This document shows, piece after piece, positions 7,193 through 16,335 of a stretch of 62,584 nucleotides of DNA. The notes under the pieces were generated by a model. That model was not told the origin of the DNA. It saw only the letters and a list, made by a program, of their open reading frames with translations, and made no database searches. Both the position numbers and the translations under genes were made by a program. Location of the stretch: NCBI RefSeq assembly GCF_001705665.1, contig NZ_MDHA01000051.1, positions 1 through 62,584 of the forward strand, read 5' to 3'. The stretch's first letter is position 1. Every line of letters starts with the position of its first letter. Origin of the DNA: Thioclava sp. SK-1 (GTDB lineage: Bacteria > Pseudomonadota > Alphaproteobacteria > Rhodobacterales > Rhodobacteraceae).

Positions 7193-8719
7193 TTACAAGA
7201 TGGTGCCAACGGCTGCCCCTGCCGCGAACACCGCGACCAGCGCTGCCGACCAAATGACGGGATGCAGCGGCTTTACGGCCGGTGGTGGTGGTGCGGCCGC
7301 TTGGCGCTGGATCGAAGCTTTCAAAAGGTCGGGCAATTGCGGGCTAAAATGATGCAGCACTTTGGCAGTGCGTTGCAGATCCCTTAGAACGGCTTTGGGG
7401 CCAAGTGTGGTGCGAATATAGGTTTCCACAACAGGGCCGGCCGTTTGCCACATATTAATCGACGGGTTCAGGGATCGCGCGACACCTTCTACCACGACCA
7501 TAGACCGTTGAAGCAATATCAGCTCGGTGCGGGTTGGCATGCCGAACCGTTCTGTGACTTCAAACAAATAGGACAGCAGCCGTGCCATAGAAATGTGACT
7601 GGCATCCATCCCAAAGATGGGTTCGCCCACAGCACGCAAGGCTAGGGCAAATTCGTTCACATCGCGGTCGGCGGGAACATAGCCTGCTTCAAAATGTACC
7701 TCCGCAACACGATAGTAATCGCGCTGAATAAAGCCGATCAGGATTTCCGCATAGACACGGCGGGTATATTCATCAATTTGTCCCATGATTCCAAAATCAT
7801 AGGCCAAAATATCCCCGTTTGACGCTACCTTCAGATTGCCTTGGTGCATATCCGCATGGAAATACCCGTCACGCAAAGCGTGGCTAAGAAACAACTGCAA
7901 AACGCGTTCAGAAATTTCCACAAGGTTGTGTCCGGCGGCGGCAATCGCGTCGGGTTCGCCCATCGGGGCACCGTCGGCCCAGCCCATTACCATGACTGTT
8001 TTGCTGGACATGCCCCAAACGGGCTCGGGCACATCAAAACCCGCATCACGCGCAGTATTGGCAGAAAATTGAGATGCACGCGCGGATTCCATCCGCAGAT
8101 CCAGCTCTCCCAACACGGTATTTTGGAAATGATTGACGACATCTGAGGGTCGCAACCGACGTGAAGATGGTGATATGAATTCAATCAGCCCAGCCGCGAA
8201 ATGAAACGCATCCAGATCTTTGCGGAAAGCTTTTTCGATCCCTGGCCGCAGCACCTTCACAGCAACGCGTTCCCCGGTATCGGCGCGGATTGCACTATGC
8301 ACCTGTGCGATAGAGGCCGCGGCGACGGGCTCTGAAAACTCCGAGAACAGCTCGGAGATCGGGCGCTCCAGCTCGGCTTCAATCATTGTCTTGGCGATCT
8401 CAGTCGAAAACGGCGGCAGCTTGTCTTGCAGCACGCGCAATTGATCGGCCACCTCTACGCCCACCACATCAGGCCGCGTCGATAAGATCTGACCAAATTT
8501 GATATATGCTGGTCCAAGTGCCGTGATTGCACGGGTAACCGGCGGCAGCTTGGGATCGCCCTTATATCCCAACCACGCGAAGGGCGCGGACATCGCATAG
8601 GCGACAGCGCGCAATCGTGGCGGGGCATTCATCGCGTCCAATGCGTGATGCATCGCACCAGAGCGGATAAAGGTCGCGCCGGTGCGGATTAAACGCCAGA
8701 TATTATGCGGACCGCGCAT
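7193..8719 (-). CDS. ubiB: Ubiquinone biosynthesis ATPase/kinase-like UbiB
   Basis: A 508-residue ABC1/ADCK-family protein needed for ubiquinone synthesis; UbiB is an atypical kinase-fold ATPase thought to help extract or organise lipid intermediates. Family landmarks are the KxGQ motif (KFGQ, 74-77), the alanine-rich loop [11 protein letters not shown] (133-143), the ATP-anchoring Lys155, HADMHQGN (288-295) and DFG (308-310). The C-terminus has a transmembrane anchor ([18 protein letters not shown]). The start is 1 base from the ubiE stop, so ubiE-ubiB form one transcript, an order common in alphaproteobacteria. Confidence 0.96.
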   Translation of the reverse strand: MRGPHNIWRLIRTGATFIRSGAMHHALDAMNAPPRLRAVAYAMSAPFAWLGYKGDPKLPPVTRAITALGPAYIKFGQILSTRPDVVGVEVADQLRVLQDKLPPFSTEIAKTMIEAELERPISELFSEFSEPVAAASIAQVHSAIRADTGERVAVKVLRPGIEKAFRKDLDAFHFAAGLIEFISPSSRRLRPSDVVNHFQNTVLGELDLRMESARASQFSANTARDAGFDVPEPVWGMSSKTVMVMGWADGAPMGEPDAIAAAGHNLVEISERVLQLFLSHALRDGYFHADMHQGNLKVASNGDILAYDFGIMGQIDEYTRRVYAEILIGFIQRDYYRVAEVHFEAGYVPADRDVNEFALALRAVGEPIFGMDASHISMARLLSYLFEVTERFGMPTRTELILLQRSMVVVEGVARSLNPSINMWQTAGPVVETYIRTTLGPKAVLRDLQRTAKVLHHFSPQLPDLLKASIQRQAAAPPPPAVKPLHPVIWSAALVAVFAAGAAVGTIL

Positions 8720-8720
8720 C

Positions 8721-9473
8721 TTAAATCTTCCAACCAGAGTGCAATGCCGCGATGCCCATAGTCATGTTCCGATAGCTTGCCTGTTCAAATCCTGCCTTAC
8801 GGATCATGCCCAAAAACGTATCCTGGTCGGGAAATTTTCGAATAGATTCCACCAGATATTGATAGCTGTCCCGGTCATTCGCCACAATCTGCCCCATCAC
8901 GGGGATGATATTGAACGAATAGAGGTCATAGGCTTTCTGCATCAGCTCATTCGGGATCTGGCTAAATTCCAGGACCATCAACCGACCTCCGGGTTTCAAT
9001 ACGCGATAGGCCTCGTTCAGCGCATCTTGCACGCGGGTCACGTTTCGGATCCCAAAAGAGATCGTGTAGGTGTCGAAACTATTGCTTTCAAACGGCAAAG
9101 CCATCGCATCGCCTACAACCCAATCAAGACGTTGCGCCATATCTTCGGCTTCGGCGCGCTGTTGCCCAGCGATCAGCATCGATTCCGTCATATCGCACAC
9201 AGTTGCGGTCGCGCCGGGGGCACGGTTAAGGAACCGAAAGGCCACATCGCCGGTCCCGCCCGCAACATCCAGCAGCTTTTGCCCGGGCCGCGGCGCAAGC
9301 CAATCCATCATCGCATCCTTCCAGATGCGGTGAATGCCGACGCTCATCAGATCATTCATAATGTCGTATTTCGAGGCCACTTTCGAAAAAACGCCATGCA
9401 CCATTCCAGCTTTGGCATCTTCATCCACAGTCTGAAATCCGAAATGCGTCGTCTTGCTTTGGCTGTCGTTCAT
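8721..9473 (-). CDS. ubiE: Ubiquinone/menaquinone C-methyltransferase UbiE
   Basis: A 250-residue class I SAM methyltransferase that C-methylates the demethylated benzoquinol intermediate of ubiquinone. Visible motifs are [20 protein letters not shown] near the N-terminus, SAM motif [13 protein letters not shown] (68-79), the conserved ISFGIRNV, and [16 protein letters not shown]. The frame is open for 21 more codons upstream, but the start at 9473 gives the usual family length. The gene is divergent from mutM with about 85 bases between the two starts. Confidence 0.96.
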   Translation of the reverse strand: MNDSQSKTTHFGFQTVDEDAKAGMVHGVFSKVASKYDIMNDLMSVGIHRIWKDAMMDWLAPRPGQKLLDVAGGTGDVAFRFLNRAPGATATVCDMTESMLIAGQQRAEAEDMAQRLDWVVGDAMALPFESNSFDTYTISFGIRNVTRVQDALNEAYRVLKPGGRLMVLEFSQIPNELMQKAYDLYSFNIIPVMGQIVANDRDSYQYLVESIRKFPDQDTFLGMIRKAGFEQASYRNMTMGIAALHSGWKI

Positions 9474-9557
9474 TTTTTCTACGGCCTCTTGAGGTTTAGC
9501 AAACACTCCCCTTCTTATAGGGGCCGTTTTGCCCATGACAATGCGACAGGAGTCACA

Positions 9558-10403
9558 ATGCCCGAATTGCCCGAAGTTGAAACCGTCCGGCGGGGCCTTT
9601 TGCCCGCGATGGAGGGCAAGGTGATTATGCGTGCCGACATCAATCGCCCGGACCTGCGATGGCCGCTTCCGTCCCGGATGAAAGAACGGCTGGAGGGGGC
9701 GAGGGTGCGTCAGCTGCGGCGGCGGTCAAAATATATCCTAGCGGATCTGGACAGCGGCGAAAGCCTGCTGGTCCATTTGGGCATGTCAGGGCGGATGCTG
9801 GTGTCAGGTGTGGCAGTGGGCGATTTCCATTTGGATCACCCTGCGGCGCAAAAGCACGATCATGTTGTGCTGCATATGGAAGGCGGTGGGCGCGTAACAT
9901 TCAATGATGCGCGCCGCTTTGGTGCGATGGATCTGGTCCGCACCGATCGCGAAGCGGCGCATTGGCTGCTGCAAGGGATCGGGCCAGAGCCGTTTGGCAA
10001 TAATTTCGATGAAGACTATTTGGTCAATGCCGTGAAAAACCGCGCCAGTCCGATTAAAACCGTGCTTCTGGATCAAAAAGTTGTTGCCGGATTGGGTAAT
10101 ATTTATGTCTCAGAGGTCTTGTTTCGCGCCGGCATAGACCCGCGCAGGCAGGCAAAGAGGATCTCGGCAGCGCGTCTGGCGCGCCTTGTGCCGATTGTTC
10201 GCGATGTCTTGTCAGAAGCGATTTCTGCAGGTGGGTCAAGCTTGCGGGATCACCGCCAAGCCGATGGAGAGCTTGGATATTTTCAACATGTCTTTCGGGT
10301 TTATGATCGGGAAAGCACGCCCTGTGCCACATGTGCGACGCCGATCAAACGGATCGTGCAATCCGGCCGCTCCAGTTTCTTTTGCCCGACATGTCAAAAG
10401 TAA
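9558..10403 (+). CDS. mutM: Formamidopyrimidine-DNA glycosylase MutM
   Basis: A 281-residue bifunctional DNA glycosylase/AP lyase that removes 8-oxoguanine and formamidopyrimidines. The start is fixed by the invariant [13 protein letters not shown], where Pro2 is the nucleophile and Glu3 the catalytic acid. Other landmarks are the [12 protein letters not shown] strand, the helix-two-turn-helix region [20 protein letters not shown], and the C-terminal zinc finger with CATC and CPTC pairs and [13 protein letters not shown] (9548-9552) precedes the ATG. A much longer open frame begins at 8682 but its first ~290 codons lie antisense to ubiE and are not coding. Confidence 0.97.
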   Translation: MPELPEVETVRRGLLPAMEGKVIMRADINRPDLRWPLPSRMKERLEGARVRQLRRRSKYILADLDSGESLLVHLGMSGRMLVSGVAVGDFHLDHPAAQKHDHVVLHMEGGGRVTFNDARRFGAMDLVRTDREAAHWLLQGIGPEPFGNNFDEDYLVNAVKNRASPIKTVLLDQKVVAGLGNIYVSEVLFRAGIDPRRQAKRISAARLARLVPIVRDVLSEAISAGGSSLRDHRQADGELGYFQHVFRVYDRESTPCATCATPIKRIVQSGRSSFFCPTCQK

Positions 10404-10487
10404 CGGCGGCTCACGCCGATGAAAGGTGACTTGATATCTAGGGCCACCCTGATAGGACTCGGCTAACACAAGGAAAGGCACTGCCGC

Positions 10488-11264
10488 ATGGCCTACGAGA
10501 CCCTGCTCGTCGAGATCGAAGACAATGTCGCCCTGATCCGGCTGAATCGTCCAGAGGCGCTGAACGCCCTGAACAGCAAGCTGCTGACAGAATTGACCGC
10601 TGCGTTGGGGTCGCTGGATGCGAATGACAAGGTGCGCTGCATCGTCATCACTGGCACTGAAAAGGCCTTTGCGGCCGGTGCCGATATCAAGGAAATGTCG
10701 GAAAAAAGCTTTGTCGACATGTATGCGTCGGATTTCTTCGGCCCAGCGGCTGACAGCTTCATCCGCACGCGCAAACCCGTGATCGCTGCCGTGTCAGGCT
10801 ATGCGTTGGGTGGTGGGTGTGAATTGGCGATGATGTGTGACTTCATCATCTGCGCCGACAATGCCAAATTTGGTCAGCCAGAGATCAATCTGGGCATCTG
10901 CGCCGGTATCGGTGGCACACAGCGACTGACGCGATTCGTCGGTAAATCGAAAGCGATGGATATGCATCTGACTGGCCGCTTTATGGAGGCCGAAGAGGCG
11001 GAGCGTTCGGGGTTAGTAAGCCGCATCGTGCCGGCGGCCAAATTGGTGCCTGAAGCCATGGCGACAGCTGCGAAAATCGCGGAGAAATCGCAGATTGCGA
11101 CGATGACTGCGAAAGAAGCTGTGAACCGGTCCTATGAAACGACCCTGGCGGAGGGGCTGCTGTTTGAACGCCGTGCGTTCCATGCGCTATTCGCCACTGA
11201 GGACCAAAAAGAGGGCATGTCGGCCTTCTTGGCTAAGCGCGAGCCGCAGTTCCGCGACAAATAA
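10488..11264 (+). CDS. Enoyl-CoA hydratase
   Basis: A 258-residue crotonase-family protein that should hydrate short- or medium-chain 2-enoyl-CoA in fatty-acid or amino-acid breakdown. The oxyanion-hole motifs AGADIKEM (63-70) and [12 protein letters not shown] (104-115) are intact, and both catalytic glutamates are present (E112 and E132, in CELAMMCD and PEINLG). This makes it a true hydratase rather than an inactive paralogue. The C-terminus ([21 protein letters not shown]) is typical. GGAAAGG lies upstream of the ATG. It sits between mutM and rpsT, a conserved order in Rhodobacterales; there is no sign of a pathway operon. Confidence 0.94.
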   Translation: MAYETLLVEIEDNVALIRLNRPEALNALNSKLLTELTAALGSLDANDKVRCIVITGTEKAFAAGADIKEMSEKSFVDMYASDFFGPAADSFIRTRKPVIAAVSGYALGGGCELAMMCDFIICADNAKFGQPEINLGICAGIGGTQRLTRFVGKSKAMDMHLTGRFMEAEEAERSGLVSRIVPAAKLVPEAMATAAKIAEKSQIATMTAKEAVNRSYETTLAEGLLFERRAFHALFATEDQKEGMSAFLAKREPQFRDK

Positions 11265-11274
11265 ACATCCCAGA

Positions 11275-11311
11275 AAAGAGGGGGGCACGCGGTTTTCCTC
11301 TTTCCTTTTTT
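11275..11311 (+). terminator. Terminator after enoyl-CoA hydratase gene
   Basis: AAAGAGG (11275-11281) pairs with CCTCTTT (11297-11303) across a 15-base loop and is followed by a T-run at 11306-11311. It lies 10 bases after the stop codon. Confidence 0.6.
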
Positions 11312-11439
11312 GGCGTTTCCCCGTATTAGAACCGCTGACATGCGCGTGGAGCCCGCTTAGGCTAGAATCATTCCGGTTCACTGGATCCGGGCTTTTGCGC
11401 AAATTATTTTGTAATTGACCCGGAAAGTGAGAAATCACC

Positions 11440-11706
11440 ATGGCAAACACGCCCCAGTCCAAAAAGCGCGCCCGCCAGGCCGAGCGTCGCAACGACATCA
11501 ACAAAGCACGCCGTTCGCGCATTCGTACATACCTGCGCGGCGTTGAAGAAGCTATCACGTCGGGCGAGTATGATGCCGCACGCGCAGCCTTGTTGGCAGC
11601 AGAGCCAGAATTGATGCGTGGTGTCACCAAAGGCGTTGTTCATAAGAACACAGCCGCGCGTAAAATTTCGCGTTTGACCGCGCGTGTTAAGGCCCTGAAC
11701 GTCTAA
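11440..11706 (+). CDS. rpsT: 30S ribosomal protein S20
   Basis: An 88-residue, strongly basic helical protein that binds 16S rRNA early in 30S assembly. The family pattern is clear: [34 protein letters not shown] and [30 protein letters not shown] lies before the ATG. It is monocistronic, with a strong terminator at 11738-11767. Its position just upstream of dnaA is conserved in Rhodobacterales. Confidence 0.98.
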   Translation: MANTPQSKKRARQAERRNDINKARRSRIRTYLRGVEEAITSGEYDAARAALLAAEPELMRGVTKGVVHKNTAARKISRLTARVKALNV

Positions 11707-11737
11707 GTCGATTCGACCTTAAAAATCTAATAAATAT

Positions 11738-11767
11738 TAGGGCGCCTTTGGGCGCCCTATCGTTTTT
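11738..11767 (+). terminator. Intrinsic terminator of rpsT
   Basis: TAGGGCGCC (11738-11746) and GGCGCCCTA (11751-11759) form a 9-bp GC-rich stem with a 4-base loop, followed by TTTTT at 11763-11767. Confidence 0.9.
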
Positions 11768-12196
11768 CTTGAACATATTCAATGCCTTATGTCGGATGTT
11801 GTAGTTTTGCTGGCTGTGGACAGATTCGTTTCACGCACATGCGAGTCAAGCGTGAAGTTCTATTGCGACTCGACCACGGACCGGGCTAGCTTCCCCGAGC
11901 GAGCTAAGTCGCCTCGGGGGACATGCCGCATCAGTCAAAACCGGAGCAGGTCTAAAAGTCTGCCACGACAACGAAAAAGGACCGAGCACTTCGGTTGCCT
12001 GATGCGAATCCGATGACATAGGGGGGCTGCCACCCCCTTTCAACGGCGAATGCCGAACCCGTTTTTCGGGGGCGGTGTTTTGTGTTCTTTAGAAATACAC
12101 CACCCAAGCTGGGCGATGTTCATCGTCCTGACGAGGGAGTATTTTCGAGTGCGTGGTTTGCGGCAGATTTGGTGTGTGTAAACTGGGCAAAAAAAA
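11768..12196. other. Gene-free structured region upstream of dnaA (leader, small RNA or possible origin)
   Basis: No convincing gene is seen in about 430 bases. GANTC methylation sites occur at 11823, 11843, 11867 and 12006, plus one at 11710 in the rpsT tail. Inverted repeats are dense. CCCCGAG (11893-11899) pairs with CTCGGGG (11913-11919). CGCATCAG (near 11928) pairs with CTGATGCG (near 11999) over about 70 bases, with AACCG/CGGTT just inside. ACCGA/TCGGT forms a short hairpin, and AGGGGG (12020-12025) pairs with CCCCCT (12033-12038). Only one weak DnaA-box-like string (TGTGGACAG, near 11817) is visible, so an origin is not proven. It could be the dnaA leader, a small RNA or part of oriC. 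Confidence 0.4.
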
Positions 12197-13564
12197 ATGA
12201 CCGAAGAAACCTGGGGGCGGGTGTGCAATGAGCTTGAGAAAACTGTTGGTAAAAACAATTACCTGACATGGATCGCGCCGCTGCGCGTCATCACGGTCGA
12301 CGAAGGCATAGCTGCCTTTGAAGTGCCGACAAAATTCATGCGCGACTGGGTGCAGCGGAATTTTGCGGAATCGATCCTGCGAGAGCTGCGCAAAGCCGGT
12401 ATCACCGTGGAGCGAATTGACCTGAAGGTGGCGCATGCGCGACCGGCTGCCAATATCGCTGCGCCGCGTTCTGTGCCGCCGCAATCAAACGTCCGCCGCG
12501 CGGCTGTGCAAGAAGACGTTGATCTGCCCGGTGCGCCGTTGGATGCGCGGTTTACTTTTGACCGCTTCGTGGTTGGAAAGCCGAACGAGCTGGCGCATGC
12601 TGCCGCGCGCCGTGTCGCAGAAGGTGGTCCCGTCACGTTCAACCCGCTGTTCCTATATGGTGGCGTGGGCTTGGGCAAAACGCACCTGATGCATGCCATA
12701 GCGCATGAATTGCAGCAGGGCCGCCCGGATCTTCGCGTTTTATATCTGTCGGCAGAGCAGTTCATGTATCGCTTCGTACAGGCCTTGCGTGAACGTCAGA
12801 TCATGGACTTCAAAGAGATGTTCCGCTCGGTCGATGTCTTGATGGTGGATGATGTGCAATTCATCGCCGGAAAAGATTCCACGCAGGAAGAATTCTTCCA
12901 CACATTCAACGCGTTGGTCGATCAAGGTAAGCAGATTGTCATTTCAGCAGATCGCGCCCCGGGCGAGATCAAAGAACTGGAAGACCGGATCAAGTCGCGG
13001 CTGCAATGTGGTTTGGTGGTCGATTTGCACCCGACGGATTACGAACTTCGTTTGGGCATTTTACAGACCAAAACCGAAAGTTATCGCTTGCAGTATCCGG
13101 GATTGGTGCTGGCCGATGGTGTGCTGGAGTTCCTGGCGCATAGGATCTCGACCAACGTGCGTGTTTTGGAAGGCGCACTGACGCGTTTGTTCGCCTTTGC
13201 ATCGTTGGTTGGGCGCGAAATCACATTGGATCTGGCGCAAGAATGTCTGACCGATATTTTGCGAGCATCGGACCGAAAGGTCACGATTGAGGAAATTCAG
13301 CGCAAAGTGGCAGAGCATTACAACGTGCGTTTGTCGGATATGATCGGGCCGAAGCGCGTGCGCACCATCGCCCGTCCGCGGCAGGTCGCGATGTATCTGT
13401 CCAAGCAGCTGACCACGCGGTCATTGCCTGATATCGGCCGCCGGTTTGGTGGGCGTGATCACACGACGATCATGCATGGCATCCGCAAGATCGAAGAGCT
13501 CAAAGGCGATGATCGGCAACTTTCGGAAGATATTGACCTGTTGCGTCGTCTCCTCGAAAACTAA
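12197..13564 (+). CDS. dnaA: Chromosomal replication initiator DnaA
   Basis: A 455-residue AAA+ initiator. Domain I (about 1-80) begins TWGRVCNELEKTVGKNNYLTW, and a short linker follows to about 112. Domain III carries Walker A GGVGLGKTH (155-163), Walker B VLMVDDVQF (214-222) and the sensor region around SRLQCGLVVDL. Domain IV has RPRQVAMYLSKQLT and the box-recognition signature FGGRDHTTIMHGIRKI. No good Shine-Dalgarno sequence precedes the ATG; the start sits in an A-rich run (GCAAAAAAAAATG), so initiation may be weak or regulated. It is followed by dnaN after 125 bases. Confidence 0.98.
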   Translation: MTEETWGRVCNELEKTVGKNNYLTWIAPLRVITVDEGIAAFEVPTKFMRDWVQRNFAESILRELRKAGITVERIDLKVAHARPAANIAAPRSVPPQSNVRRAAVQEDVDLPGAPLDARFTFDRFVVGKPNELAHAAARRVAEGGPVTFNPLFLYGGVGLGKTHLMHAIAHELQQGRPDLRVLYLSAEQFMYRFVQALRERQIMDFKEMFRSVDVLMVDDVQFIAGKDSTQEEFFHTFNALVDQGKQIVISADRAPGEIKELEDRIKSRLQCGLVVDLHPTDYELRLGILQTKTESYRLQYPGLVLADGVLEFLAHRISTNVRVLEGALTRLFAFASLVGREITLDLAQECLTDILRASDRKVTIEEIQRKVAEHYNVRLSDMIGPKRVRTIARPRQVAMYLSKQLTTRSLPDIGRRFGGRDHTTIMHGIRKIEELKGDDRQLSEDIDLLRRLLEN

Positions 13565-13583
13565 GACTGTTGCTGCAATGCAC

Positions 13584-13626
13584 TTCGGACCCTTGACGCC
13601 TCTGTGAAAGCGGTGAAGGGTCCGAA
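13584..13626. other. Long inverted repeat between dnaA and dnaN
   Basis: TTCGGACCCTT (13584-13594) and AAGGGTCCGAA (13616-13626) form a perfect 11-bp stem around 21 bases, within the 125-base gap between dnaA and dnaN. No T-run follows on the plus strand. It may be an attenuator, an mRNA-stability stem or a regulatory site controlling dnaN separately from dnaA. Confidence 0.5.
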
Positions 13627-13689
13627 AAACGCTTGTCGCCGGGGAGGATAGTGTTAAATTCCCACTCCCGGAAGCCGTGAGGGATTGAT

Positions 13690-14808
13690 ATGAAAATCAG
13701 CATCGAACGCGCCGCGCTTCTGAAAGCAGTGGCTCAGGCGCAATCCGTCGTGGAGCGCCGCAATACGATACCGATCTTGGCGAATGTGCTGATCGAAGCC
13801 GAAGGCGATACGGCATCCTTCCGTGCCACCGATTTGGATATTGAAGTGGTGGACAAAGCCGCAGCGGTGGTTGAACGCGCCGGGGCAACGACTGTCTCTG
13901 CTGTGTTGCTGCATGAAATCGTGCGTAAATTGCCCGATGGCGCGCTTATCCAGCTGATTGATGATCCTGCAGCCGGGCGCCTGACGGTGGAAGCCGGTCG
14001 CTCAAACTTCAACCTTGCGACATTGCCGCGTGAAGATTTCCCGGTCATGGCCAGCTCGGATTATGCTGCGAATTTCACGGCGCAGGCCGGAACGCTTAAG
14101 CGTCTTTTTGAAAAGTCTCGCTTCGCGATTTCGACCGAGGAAACACGATATTACCTGAACGGTGTGTATCTGCATGTTGCTACCGGCGAAGATGGTCAGG
14201 CCCTGCGCGCCGTGGCAACCGATGGGCACCGGCTTGCGCGCATCGATGCGCCCTTGCCCTCTGGTGCCGAAGCCATGCCGGGCGTGATCGTTCCACGCAA
14301 AACCGTCGGAGAACTGCGTAAGCTTTTGGATGATGATGAGGCGCAGATCGCCGTCTCCGTATCGGAAACCAAGGTGCGTTTTGCAACGCCGACCATCTCA
14401 TTGACGTCGAAGGTCATTGACGGAACATTCCCCGATTACACCCGCGTCATTCCGATGGGAAATACCCGGCGCCTGGAAGTCGATGCCAGCGAATTTGCCA
14501 AGGCGGTGGACCGTGTGGCGACCGTGTCATCGGAACGGTCACGTGCCGTGAAGCTGACGCTGGATACTGATAAGTTGGTATTGTCGGTCAATGCGCCCGA
14601 TGCGGGGGCCGCGGAAGAAGAGCTGGTCGTTGCCTATAATGACGAGCATCTTGAAATTGGCTTTAACGCAAAATACCTTCTGGAAATCGCCAATCAGGTG
14701 GACCGTGAAAATGCCGTTTTCATGTTCAACTCCTCGGGTGATCCGACATTGATGCGCGAAGGCTCTGACACGTCAGCTGTCTATGTCGTCATGCCGATGC
14801 GCGTTTGA
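13690..14808 (+). CDS. dnaN: DNA polymerase III beta sliding clamp
   Basis: A 372-residue beta clamp with three similar domains. It is recognised from MKISIERAALLKAVAQAQSVVERRNTIPILANV (about 1-33), FEKSRFAISTEETRYYLNGVYLH in the second domain, SLTSKVIDGTFPDYTRVIP, and the C-terminal DPTLMREG and YVVMPMRV that line the partner-binding cleft. The protein encircles DNA and tethers polymerase III and repair factors. GAGGGAT lies before the ATG. recF follows after 31 bases. Confidence 0.98.
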   Translation: MKISIERAALLKAVAQAQSVVERRNTIPILANVLIEAEGDTASFRATDLDIEVVDKAAAVVERAGATTVSAVLLHEIVRKLPDGALIQLIDDPAAGRLTVEAGRSNFNLATLPREDFPVMASSDYAANFTAQAGTLKRLFEKSRFAISTEETRYYLNGVYLHVATGEDGQALRAVATDGHRLARIDAPLPSGAEAMPGVIVPRKTVGELRKLLDDDEAQIAVSVSETKVRFATPTISLTSKVIDGTFPDYTRVIPMGNTRRLEVDASEFAKAVDRVATVSSERSRAVKLTLDTDKLVLSVNAPDAGAAEEELVVAYNDEHLEIGFNAKYLLEIANQVDRENAVFMFNSSGDPTLMREGSDTSAVYVVMPMRV

Positions 14809-14839
14809 TTTCAAACAGTTTTAGACGGAAATTACGCCG

Positions 14840-15898
14840 ATGCTGACCGAGCTGACTCTTTTGCAGTTTCGGTCGCATCGGCGTATTTCATTGGCGCTAG
14901 ATGCCCGTCCGGTGGCGATTTTTGGGCCTAATGGGGCAGGCAAAACCAATATCATTGAAGCGGTGTCCATGTTGTCGCCGGGGCGAGGATTACGCCGCGC
15001 CAACACACAGGAGCTGATGCGCCGCCATGAACAGGTGGGCTGGAAGCTGCGTGCAACGGTGGACGGGCATCAGGTGGAAACCTCTGCCTTGCCCGGTGCC
15101 AGTCGTACGGTGCAAATTGATACAAAAACAACGCCGCAAACCGCGCTTGCCCGGCTGATGCGCGTATTGTGGCTGGTGCCGTCGATGGATCGGTTGTGGA
15201 TTGAGGGCGCCGAGGGGCGCAGGCGATTTTTAGACCGCATGACTTTGTCCTTCGCCCCCGATCATGCAGACGCGGCGCTGGCATATGAAAAGGCCATGCG
15301 TCAGCGTAATCGCTTGCTGAAAGATCAGGTGCGCGATCCGCGTTGGTATGACGTGCTAGAGACCCGTATGGCAGAGTCCGGCCTGGCGATCCGCACCAAT
15401 CGTGCGCAGGCGCTAACGCAGATCGGCATCGCCCAAGATGACGCGCAAACCGCCTTTCCTACCGCGCAATTGTCGATTGGTCAGGATGGGCCAGAGGATC
15501 TGCGGGCGGCCTGGGCCCAAAGCCGCAGCCGCGATATGGCCGCCGGACGCACGTTGGAAGGCCCACATCGCGCCGATCTGATGGCGCGCTACGCGGCCAA
15601 GAATGTGCCAGCCGCACAATGTTCAACAGGGGAGCAGAAAGCCCTGCTGATCTCATTAATTTTGGCCAATGCGCGGGCGCTGCGCGGTTTGCCGGTTATG
15701 CTGCTGCTTGATGAGGTCGCAGCGCATCTGGATGTCACGCGGCGTGCGGCGCTGTATGATGAAATCTGCGCATTGGATGCTCAGGTCATGATGACTGGCA
15801 CGGATGCAAATCTATTCGACAGTCTGGGGCGACGCGGGCACTATATGGCGGTGTCAGATACGGATGGCACGTCCCAAATTGAGGAAATATCCCGATGA
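14840..15898 (+). CDS. recF: DNA repair/replication protein RecF
   Basis: A 352-residue SMC-like ATPase that helps load RecA at single-strand gaps. Walker A is FGPNGAGKTN (28-37), the signature region is near CSTGEQKALLISLILA, and Walker B is VMLLLDEVAAHLD close to the C-terminus. The start MLTELTLLQFRSHR is typical. Its stop overlaps the start of the following VOC gene by 4 bases (15895-15898), so the two are translationally coupled, which is not part of the classical dnaA-dnaN-recF-gyrB order. Confidence 0.97.
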   Translation: MLTELTLLQFRSHRRISLALDARPVAIFGPNGAGKTNIIEAVSMLSPGRGLRRANTQELMRRHEQVGWKLRATVDGHQVETSALPGASRTVQIDTKTTPQTALARLMRVLWLVPSMDRLWIEGAEGRRRFLDRMTLSFAPDHADAALAYEKAMRQRNRLLKDQVRDPRWYDVLETRMAESGLAIRTNRAQALTQIGIAQDDAQTAFPTAQLSIGQDGPEDLRAAWAQSRSRDMAAGRTLEGPHRADLMARYAAKNVPAAQCSTGEQKALLISLILANARALRGLPVMLLLDEVAAHLDVTRRAALYDEICALDAQVMMTGTDANLFDSLGRRGHYMAVSDTDGTSQIEEISR

Positions 15899-16335
15899 CC
15901 CTTCCAACGCAGCGGGTGACATTGATTACGCTTGGTGTCGCGGATCTTGAACGTGCGAAACGGTTCTATGGCGCATTGGGATGGAAGCCGGCAGCACAGC
16001 AATCTGGCGTGGCCTTTTATCAAATGAACAGTTTGGCCCTGGGGCTGTTTGGGCGCGACGATCTGGCCAAAGATCAGGGCCGCGATGGGGCGACACTGGG
16101 CACTGGTGCCATGACGCTGGCGCAAAATTTTGACACCAAAGCGCAGGTTGATGCCGCTTATTCATTGGCGCTGTCCGCCGGGGCACAGCCGCTTAAACCG
16201 CCACAAGACGTTTTTTGGGGCGGGTATTCCGGCTATTACGCTGATCTTGACGGGCATGTATGGGAACTGGCGATGAACCCGTTCTGGCCCCTTGCCGCAG
16301 ATGGGTCGCTGACCTTGCCGAAAGATGATGTATGA
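15895..16335 (+). CDS. VOC-family (glyoxalase/bleomycin-resistance fold) protein
   Basis: A 146-residue protein made of two beta-alpha-beta-beta-beta modules. The first contains VTLITLGVADLERAKRFYGALGWKP, the second AYSLALSAGAQPLKPPQDV and FWGGYSGYYADLDGHVWELAMNPFW. The HVWEL segment holds the usual metal-binding His/Glu pair of the second module, while the first-module equivalents are less clear. The substrate cannot be inferred. It is coupled by 4-base overlaps to recF upstream and to the LysE gene downstream (16332-16335). Confidence 0.88.
   Translation: MTLPTQRVTLITLGVADLERAKRFYGALGWKPAAQQSGVAFYQMNSLALGLFGRDDLAKDQGRDGATLGTGAMTLAQNFDTKAQVDAAYSLALSAGAQPLKPPQDVFWGGYSGYYADLDGHVWELAMNPFWPLAADGSLTLPKDDV

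Noticed and set aside
8682-9557. An open frame running from 8682 into mutM (573 codons in all)
   Set aside because: The part before 9558 is antisense to ubiE, and the MutM family begins exactly at the MPELPEVET start.
11890-12045. 4.5S/SRP RNA or 6S RNA in the stretch before dnaA
   Set aside because: The conserved SRP domain IV sequence is absent and I could not match the 6S fold; the stems are real but unassigned.
11768-12196. Firm call of oriC upstream of dnaA
   Set aside because: Only one weak DnaA-box-like string is visible, with no cluster of boxes and no clear AT-rich unwinding region, so I list it only as a possibility.
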